From Arachis hypogaea (taxonomy: Eukaryota > Streptophyta > Magnoliopsida > Fabales > Fabaceae): DNA of 64,000 nucleotides. Below are positions 56,914 to 64,000 of this stretch, piece after piece. Under the pieces are notes generated by a model. The model was not told the origin of the DNA, searched no databases, and saw nothing but the letters and a program-made list of their open reading frames with translations. The position numbers were made by a program, and so were the translations under genes. The stretch is from assembly GCF_003086295.3 (NCBI RefSeq), contig NC_092045.1:91216693-91280692 (forward strand). Direction: 5' to 3'. Position 1 is the stretch's first letter; every line of letters begins with the position of its first letter.

Positions 56914-57339
56914 CTTATACAGGAGGCCATTCATCTACTAAGCAAGGAACTTCATGGGACATTTTTCAAGGCTAAAAAATGATCCATTTTCAAAAATTTA
57001 TAATCCAGGCTGGAAAAACCATCCCAATTTTGATTGGGGTAATCAAGGACAAAGAAATTTCAACAATCCATATTAACAAGCTAACCATAAAAAACCATCA
57101 TCTCTTGAGTCCATGGCTAATGCCACCTTTGTGCAACAAATCCAAGACTTTATACAAGAAGCAAAAGCAAATTTCAAAAATCAAGAAACTTCTATGAGAA
57201 GCTTCTATAATTGGCTAAGCAATTGGCAGAGAGGCCTACCAAGTCCTTCTCTAGTGATAACATACCAAATCCTAAGGAAGAATGTAAAAGGCCATCTCTC
57301 TAAGGAGGGGAACAATGATTAACAACGAGCTCCCCAAGG
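56914..57339 (+). pseudogene. Element A gag, segment 3 of 3
   Basis: After the CTTAT duplication the reading continues with NDPFSKIYNPGWKNHPNFDW, then GNQGQRNFNNPYQQANHKKP and FVQQIQDFIQEAKANFKNQE. This matches the Asn/Gln-rich C-terminal gag region of element B (NPSWRNHPNFSWKDQQKPQQ). It stops matching at about 57339, where an unrelated TGTAAGAACAC sequence begins. The pol and 3' LTR of A are not in the window. Confidence 0.8.
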
Positions 57340-58160
57340 TGTAAGAACACGGATTTTCTGAAATTAAATAATAAGTTGTTATGATTTATTATATTTATTT
57401 AAGATAATATTTTCAGAGATTTTTATATATAATCGGGTAATTTCTTATTTATAATTTAAAGTTAGTAATAAAAAAATAATAAGAATTTTATATGCTTTAA
57501 TTTGAATATTAAGCTTTTGAACCTTATTTTATGAATAAAGAAAAAATTATTTGATTATCTCCAATTTTTGAATTAGAGTATTCAATTGAAAGTAATTTGT
57601 AAATTAATGAATAAATAGTACTTTTATAGATAATTATTGTTGAATTAAAATTGATTTTCAATTACTACATTATCCTTATTTTCATTAAAAATACCTAAAC
57701 CCAAATCCTAATTCTCCTAACACACCCACACACTAACCCTCCCTCTAACCTAGACACATCCTAATTTTCCTAACACACCTAAGCAGTGACGACGGCGACG
57801 CTAACGCTGGGACTTGCTGCTGTCGTGTTGCCGTCAGGAAGTAAAGCCGAGAGAGAGAGATCAACAGAAGAAGGCGCTGAGAGAGGGAGGCATTGCGTCT
57901 GCTACGAGCTCACCATCAACCTGTCGCTGCCGCGTCTAACCCTCGTCGTCGTTGTCAGGGTCGCCACAGAGGAGAAGGAGCTGTTGTTGTTGAAGACGCG
58001 AGCTGAAGGAGCTGCATCCCGTCACCACTGTCGTGCCACTTGCCGCCACTGCCATTATTTCCTTTGCCGTCGTCACTGCTTGGGCCGTCACCAGAGGAAG
58101 CTGTCACTGATGCTTGTATGAAAGAGCTATGGGAGAAGTTGGTATGCCGCTGTTGTTGCT
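57340..58160 (+). mobile_element. Element F: truncated LTR-like sequence
   Basis: It starts TGTAAGAACACGG exactly where element A gag homology ends and is interrupted at 58161 by element D. An AT-rich first half is followed by a GC-rich leader-like second half. The 111-codon frame at 57786-58121 lacks any domain. Likely the start of another LTR retrotransposon inserted in A; the other end is not visible. Confidence 0.45.
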
Positions 58161-59699
58161 TGGTGCACGAAATTGCAATCACACTTTTGCAATCCGCACA
58201 ACTAACCAGCAAGTGCACTGGGTCGTCCAAGTAATACCTTACGTGAGTAAGGGTCGATCCCACGGAGATTGTTGGCTTGAAGCAAGATATGGTTATTTTA
58301 TTATTCTTAGTCAGGAGATCAATTATAATTATCAGTTTGAATTACTAAAAAATAAAAGAGCGTGAAATAATTACTTGTTGTGCAATAATAGAGAATATGT
58401 TGGAGTTTTGGAGATGCTTTGTCTTTTGAATTCCTGTAATATAATGTTTCCTCTCATGCAAAAGTGCAAAGTTCCTTCCATGGCAAGCTCTATGTAGGGT
58501 GTCACAGTTGTCAATGGCTACTTCCCATCCTCTCAGTGAAAATGGTCCAAATGCTCTGTCACAACACGGCTAATCAGCTGTTGGTTCTCGATCATGTCGG
58601 AATAGAATCCATTGATTCTTTTGCGTTTGTCATCAGGCCCAACACTCGCGAGTATGAAGCTCGTCACAGTCATCCAATCCCAGAATCCTACTCGGAATAC
58701 CACAGACAAGGTTTAGACTTTGCGGATTCTCATGAATGCCGCCATCAATTCTAGCTTATACTACGAAGATTCTGATTAAGGAATCTAAGAGATACTCATT
58801 CAATCTGATGTAGAATGGAGGTCATTGTCAGACACATGATCATGGATTGAGGAAGGTGATGAGTGTCATGGATCACCATCTTCTCCATAGTTAAGCGCAA
58901 ATGAACATCTTAGATAGGAACACGCATGTTTGAATGGAAAAACAGAAATAATTGCATTAATTCATCGAGACGCTGTAGAGCTCCTCACCCTCAATAATGG
59001 GGTTTAGAGACTCATGCTGCCAAAAGGTACAAATTTCAGATCTAAAAATGTCATGAGATACAAAATAAGTCTCTAAAAGTTGTTTAAATACTAAACTAGT
59101 AACCTAGGTTTACAGAATGAGTAAACTAAGATGGATAGTGCAGAAATCTACTTCTGGGGCCCACTTGGTGTGTGCTGGGGCTGAGACTTAAGCTTCTCAC
59201 GTGCCTGGGCTGTTTCTGGAGTTGAACGCCAGGTTGTAACCTGTTTCTGGCGTTGAACTCCAACTTGTAACCTGTTTCTGGCGCTGAACGCCAGACTGCA
59301 ACATGGAACTGGCGTTGAACACCAGTTTACATCATCTATCTTCGCGAAAAGTATGAACTATTATATATTGCTAGAAAGCCCTGGATGTCTACTTTCCAAC
59401 CCAATTGAGAGCGCGCCAATTGGATTTCTGTAGCTCCAAAAAATCCATTCCGAGTGCAGAGAGGTCAGAATCCAACAACATCAGCAGTCCTTTTTCAGCC
59501 TAAATCAGATTTTTGCTCAGCTCCCTCAATTTCAGCCAGAAAATACCTGAAATCATAAAACAAATACACAAATTCATAGTAAAATCCAGAAATATTATTT
59601 TTGCTTAAAAACTAATAAAATTCTATTAAAAACTAATTAAAATATGCTAAAATCTACATGAAATTACCCCCAAAAAGCGTATAAAATATCCGCTCATCA
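58161..59699 (-). repeat. Element D 3' LTR
   Basis: 1539 bp. Minus strand TGATGAGCGGATATTTTATA at one end and CAATTTCGTGCACCA at the other. It includes a GGCGTTGAAC/AACGCCAG cluster (59215-59330) and the GGATCGACCCTTACTCACGT block (58235-58260). Confidence 0.88.
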
Positions 59700-59700
59700 C

Positions 59701-59736
59701 AACACCAAACTTAAACTGTTTCTTGTCCCCAAGCAA
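59701..59736 (-). promoter_or_regulatory. Hairpin + AAGTTTGGTGT module at the 3' LTR (element D)
   Basis: Minus strand TTGCTTG-GGGA-CAAGAAA (imperfect stem), then CAGTTTAAGTTTGGTGTT next to the LTR; same layout as 42111-42147 of element B. Confidence 0.7.
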
Positions 59737-60793
59737 CTAGATAAATAAAATAGGATAAAAAGAAATTAAGAAGCAATAATATCTCAGATTTTTAAGTGAA
59801 GCTCATATTCTAATTTAGATGAGCGGGGCTAATAGCTTTTTGTTTCTGAACAGTTTTGGCATCTCACTTTATCCTTTGAAATTCAGAATGATTGGCATCC
59901 ATAGAAACTCAGAATTCAGATAGTATTATTGATTCTCTTAGTTTATTATGTTGATTCTTGAACACAGCTACTTTATGAGTCTTGGCCGTGGCCCTAAGCA
60001 CTTTGTTTTCCAGTATTACCACCGGATACATAAATGCCACAGACACATAATTGGGTGAACCTTTTCAGATTGTGACTTAGCTTTGCTAAAGTCCCCAATT
60101 AGAGGTGTCCAGAGTTCTTAAGCACACTCTTTTGCCTTGGATCACGACTTTAACCACTCAGTCTCAAGCTTTTCACTTGGACCTGCATGCCACAAGCACA
60201 TGGTTAGAGACAGCTTGATTTAGGCGGATTTACTTCCTTAGGCCCTCCTATCCACTGATGCTCAAAGCCTTGGATCCTTTTCACCCTTGCCTTTTAGTTT
60301 TAAGGGCTATTGGGTTTTTCTTTTTCTTGATCCAATGATTCCTTGTAAATTTTTTTCGCTGCTTTTTCTTGCTTCAAGAATCAAATTCATGATTTTTCAG
60401 ATCAGCAATAATATTTCTCGTGTTCCTCATTCTTTCAAGAGCCAATAATTTTAATATTCATAAAATTCAAGATAAAAAATATGCATTGTTCAAGCATTCA
60501 TTTAGAAGACAAAAAGTATTGCCACCACATATAATTAATTATAATTTTTCTTATTAAGAACTCGAAAGATATAATTACCTCTTTATTCTAAAAATCTACT
60601 ATTTTATTCATGTTTGATGATGATGAGAAAAATAAATTATAACTTAATTGAAAATAAATAAAAATAGATATACTAATTACCACTACTCCTATATAACTTC
60701 TAAGGTAAATTCCTATAGTAACTACTATCACAGAGTTAAAGCTAAGATTAGAACTCAACAACCTGTATTTTGGGAAGCGGATATTCCTCTAGT
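59737..60793 (-). other. Element D 3' non-coding region
   Basis: Inverse of the conserved block in element B (41560-42030), including the CCTTGGATCACGACTTTAAC and GTATTACCACCGGATACATA segments. No ORF supported. Confidence 0.65.
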
Positions 60794-61888
60794 CTATGGG
60801 GTGCTTGGTCCTTCAAGAATCTCTTTCTGACGCTTTAGTTCCCTCAAGTCACGCCCTTGCTCCTCTTGTTCCCTAAGCAATTTGCAAAGCATGCTATTTT
60901 GATTATTCTGTTCTTCCTTTATTTGGTCCATAGCTTCTTGCAACTTGGAAACAGATGCCTCAAGATGCTCCCAGTATTCAAATTGAGGGATTTATGGGAG
61001 GAATTCATGTGCTCTCCTCTTGATGGGGTCATCCTGCAACTGTTGTTTTTCCATTGATATTTTAGTGATTGGCTGCTCAACTGAGATATACTCAGTTATT
61101 CCCATCCTCACTCCGGCATCTTTGCAGAGCATAGAAATTAAGCTTGGATAAGCCAATTTGGCATCTTTGGAGTTCTTGTTTGCTATTTTGTAAAGTTCAC
61201 ACGAGATTAGTTGATGAACTTCTACTTCTCTTCCCAACATGATGCAATGAATCATCACTGCTCTTTTAACAGTGACTTCAGGACGGTTGCTAGTGGGAAA
61301 TATAGAACGCCCAATGAAGTCCAGCCAGCCTCTGGCGACTGGTTTAAGATCTTCTATCTTGAGTTGAATTGGGATGCCAGTGGTGCTGGTGGTCCACCAG
61401 GCTCCAGGGATGCATATATCCTCTAGAATCTTATCCAAGCCCTTGTTTGTTCTCATCATTCTCCTATTAAAGGAGTCTGGGTCATCTTTCAGCTGAGGCA
61501 GCTTAAAGATCTCCCTGATTTTGTCAGGGTATATATGAACAATCTTTCTTCTGACCAAGGTCCGATAGTCATAGAGGGCAGTTCCAGATATTCTTTGCCT
61601 GTCTGTTTGCCACATGTTAGCATAGAACTCCTGAACCATGTTCTTTCCTACTTTTGTTTCAGGATTAGCTAGGATTTTCCAGTTCCTGTTTCGAATTTGC
61701 TTTTGGATCTCCGGATATTCATCTTCTTTCAGATCAAACTTGACTTCCGGGATCACTGATCTTAGACCCATTATTTTGTAGTAATGGTCTGAATGTTCTT
61801 TGGTTAAGAACTTTCCTTGATTCCAAAGTGGTTTTGGAATACTCTCTTTCTTGCCTCTTGGAGTGGGTTGTTTTCCTTTAGGAGCCAT
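60794..61888 (-). pseudogene. Element D second ORF (plant transposon-associated protein), one premature stop
   Basis: From ATG 61888: MAPKGKQPTPRGKKESIPKP, then a globular part with VQEFYANMWQTDRQ, RRKIVHIYPDKIREIFKLPQ, WLDFIGRSIFPTSNRPEVTV and LISMLCKDAGVRMG. I recognise this as the domain found downstream of integrase in many plant Ty3/gypsy elements and annotated as a putative plant transposon protein; its role is unknown. A TAA at 60992-60994 truncates it at 298 codons. The same frame continues as a coiled-coil-like tail (EYWEHLEASVSKLQEAMDQI, LREQEEQGRDLRELKRQ) to TAG at 60794-60796, so the original was about 364 residues. It sits where retroviral env would be, but no signal peptide or membrane segment is visible. 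Confidence 0.75.
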
Positions 61889-61924
61889 GATCTTAGTGGG
61901 TATAGTTTAGTGATCACGGATAAA

Positions 61925-61960
61925 CACACCAAACTTAGAGGTTTGCTTGTCCTCAAGCAA
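61925..61960 (-). promoter_or_regulatory. Hairpin + AAGTTTGGTGT module upstream of ORF2 (element D)
   Basis: Minus strand TTGCTTG-AGGA-CAAGCAA (61943-61960), then ACCTCTAAGTTTGGTGTG, ending about 36 nt before ATG 61888; equivalent to 40694-40730 in element B. Confidence 0.7.
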
Positions 61961-62450
61961 AAGAAAAGAAAGGAGAGGGATAGAAGGAGTGCTAGTGTGG
62001 AATGGTGGATGAGAAGGGGGAGGCCGAATGGGGATTCAAAAGGGAGGGGGTGGGTTTTTCGAAAATTTTAAAAAAGATAAGATAGAAGATATGATTTATG
62101 AAAGATAAATATGATAAGAAAAAGATATAATTTAAAAATAAAAAGTTGTGAATGATATTGGAAAAGATAAATCTGAATTTTTATTTTGAAAAAGATTTTA
62201 AAAGATAATTGATTTTTGAAAAATTTGAAAAAGAGTTGGATTGGATTGGAAAAAGATTTTTGTTTATAGATTAAGATACATTTGATATTTTTGAAAAAGG
62301 AATTTTAGAAATTAGGGTTTTTAGAAATTAGGATTAAAATTTTTAGAATTGAAGGATGAGAATTTGGAACGTGTTTATGCAAGAAATCATGAATTGAAAC
62401 ACAAAAAATAAAAAATTTGTGAAGAAAAAACGAATTTACCTCCTCCCCAC
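61961..62450 (-). other. Element D intercistronic AT-rich segment
   Basis: A-rich on the plus strand (GAAAAAGAT, AAAGATAAG repeats). Non-coding. Confidence 0.55.
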
Positions 62451-62454
62451 CATC

Positions 62455-62702
62455 GTGGCATTAAACGCCCAAACGCTGCATGTTTTGGGCGTTTAACGCC
62501 CAAACGCTGCTTCTCCTGGGCGTTCAACGCTCAGCTGTTGCTTCTTTCTGGCGTTGAACGCCAGGAACTCCTTCGTCATTGGGCGTTTTTCTGAACGCCC
62601 AGGATGCTGTAAATCTGGTGTTGAACGCCCAGAAGGTGCTTCTTTCTGGCGTTTAACGCCCAGAAGGTGCTTCTTTTGGGCGTTTAACGCCCAAAACAGC
62701 TT
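62455..62702 (-). repeat. Palindrome array in element D
   Basis: About eight GGGCGTTTAACGCCC / CTGGCGTTGAACGCCAG-type palindromes, spaced about 30 bp, in the same intercistronic position as the array of element B (40127-40370). Confidence 0.85.
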
Positions 62703-62859
62703 TTACTGGCATTTTCGCACCAGTGAGCTTCCATTTGCTGTTTTTATCCTTTGAATCCTTCTATAACTTTGTGAACTCAAGAAATTGCTATTTTACCTTG
62801 AAGATACTTGACATATACCTGTAAAAATCAATTAATTAACAAATAAACTTTGTAAATGG

Positions 62860-62885
62860 CTGGGTTGCCTCCCAGCAAGCGCTTC
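62860..62885 (-). other. Conserved GGGAGGCAAC motif after integrase (element D)
   Basis: Minus strand AGCGCTTGCTGGGAGGCAAC, 34 nt after the integrase stop; near-identical to 39960-39979 in element B. A GTTGCCTCCCAGC inverted relation suggests a small hairpin. Confidence 0.6.
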
Positions 62886-62917
62886 TTTATTGTCTTTAGC
62901 TGGACTATTACTGAGCT

Positions 62918-64000
62918 TTAATCAAGTCTCAGTCTTGAGCATTCTTGCTCAAAATTGCCTTCAAGATAATGTTTGATTCTCTGTCCATTAACAATGAACT
63001 TTTTATTAGAATCATTATCTTGAAGCTCTACGTATCCATATGGTGACACACTTGTAATCACATATGGTCCTTTCCACCGGGATTTCAATTTCCCAGGGAA
63101 TAATCTGAGCCTAGAATTAAATAGCAAAACTTTCTGCCCTGGCTCAAAAACTCTGGATGACAGTTTTTTATCATGCCATCTTTTTGCTTTCTCTTTCTAA
63201 ATTTTTGCATTCTCGAAAGCATTGAGTCTAAATTCCTCTAGCTCATTTAACTGGAGCAATCGTTTTTCTCCAGCTAAATTGGCATCAAGGTTTAGGAATC
63301 TGGTTGCCCAGTAGGCCTTATGTTCCAGTTCCACTGGCAAGTGACATGCCTTTCCATACACAAGCTGGTATGGAGAGGTCCCTATAGGGGTCTTGAATAC
63401 TATTCTGTATGCCCACAAAGCATCATCGAAGTTTCTTGCCCAATCCCTTCTACGGTTAATCACAGTCCATTCCAGGATTCTTTTAAGTTTTATATTTGAG
63501 ATTTCAGCTTGCCCATTTGTCTGTGGATGATATGGAGTGGCCACCCTGTGGCTAACTCCATAACGAACCAAAGCAGAGTAAAGCTGTTTATTGCAGAAAT
63601 GAGTGTCCCCATCACTGATTAATACTCTAGGGGTACCAAATCTGCTGAAGATGTGTTTCTAGAAGAATTTTAACACTGTCTTAGTGTCATTAGTGGGTGT
63701 TGCAATAGCTTCCACCCATTTGGATACATAATCCACTACCACCAGAATATAAGTGTTTGAGTATGATGGTGGGAAAGGCCCCATGAAGTCAGTACCCCAT
63801 ACATCAAACAACTCAATCTCCAAGATCCCTTGTTGAGGCATGGCATAACTGTGAGGTAGATTACCAGATTTTTGGCAACTGTCACAATTAAGTACAAACA
63901 CTTGGGAATCTTTATAGCGAGTAGGCCAGTAGAAGCCACATTGGAGGACTCTTGTGGCTGTTCGCTCACTTCCAAAATGTCCTTCATATTCTGAGCCATG
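62918..64000 (-). pseudogene. Element D integrase (partial at window edge, two stops)
   Basis: A single frame from the window edge to the stop at 62918. Zinc-finger Cys pair [11 protein letters not shown]; catalytic core [20 protein letters not shown] (first Asp), [10 protein letters not shown] (second Asp), [15 protein letters not shown] (Glu). Then [20 protein letters not shown] and a C-terminal KLKSRWKGPYVITSVSPYG (GPY/F module). Premature stops occur at 63659-63661 (after VLKFF) and 63197-63199 (after FENAKI). Domain order and motif wording are those of Athila-type plant Ty3/gypsy integrases. Inserts cDNA into chromosomes; this copy is inactive. Confidence 0.88.

Larger units (their letters stand above)
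58161..64000 (-). mobile_element. Element D: Athila-like Ty3/gypsy retrotransposon, minus strand, runs off the window
   Basis: The 3' LTR (58161-59699) has TGATGAGCGG...GTGCACCA ends on the minus strand and is of the same superfamily as E and B. Inward come the AAGTTTGGTGT hairpin module, a conserved 3' region shared with B, a second ORF, the same module again, a palindrome array, the GGGAGGCAAC motif and integrase at the window edge. RT, PR, gag and the 5' LTR must lie to the right of 64000, if present. Stops in integrase and ORF2 make this copy inactive. It probably represents the autonomous type that could mobilise element B. Confidence 0.88.

Overview
This is a gene-poor, repeat-dominated stretch of a plant nuclear chromosome. 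The LTR families on the right (LTRs opening TGATGAGCGG and closing in GCACCA or CCACCA, GGCGTT/AACGCC palindromes, tRNA-Asp primer sites) resemble the Ty3/gypsy elements I know from peanut, so a legume, most likely Arachis, is my inference; the sequence alone proves only a plant. I see no intact host gene. Everything below was read by eye; no alignment or database search was run.

Left half (1-26100): AT-rich DNA with scattered insertions. These are a retroposed insertion with a poly(A) end and a 20-bp target duplication (1764-2568); a complete 5.7-kb CACTA DNA transposon (3572-9257, TSD ATA) that carries pieces of a beta-xylosidase gene, a cytokinin dehydrogenase gene and a third unidentified gene but no visible transposase; a 3.3-kb LTR-like block with TG...CA ends and TSD TTTGG, probably a solo LTR (11853-15158); two fold-back structures; two long (AT)n tracts; a tandem duplication of about 1.09 kb; a 312-bp MITE; and a decayed MULE transposase N-terminus.

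Right half (about 26114-64000): one large nest of LTR retrotransposons. Element A (5' LTR about 26114-27802) is the oldest host. Its gag is cut into three pieces (28152-28441, 45462-46021, 56914-57339). The first gap holds E, an LTR expanded into a tandem array of about 1255-bp head units, itself split by the young non-autonomous element B (34248-43937; LTRs about 99% identical, TSD TGGAG; a gag-protease ORF but no polymerase). The second gap holds C (46022-56913, minus strand, TSD CTTAT), a Tat-type Ty3/gypsy element with gag, PR, RT, two RNase H regions and IN, plus a separate antisense gene and a 3' minisatellite. A is then followed by a truncated LTR (F, from 57340), into which element D (58161 to beyond the window, minus strand) is inserted. 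D keeps an integrase and a downstream second ORF, both with stops.

B and D look like a non-autonomous/autonomous pair. They share the order: end of gag/pol, a conserved GGGAGGCAAC motif, a palindrome array, a hairpin plus AAGTTTGGTGT module, second ORF, the same module again, 3' LTR. The most interesting observations are the duplicated hairpin module, the LTR turning into a tandem array, and the gene fragments captured by the CACTA element.
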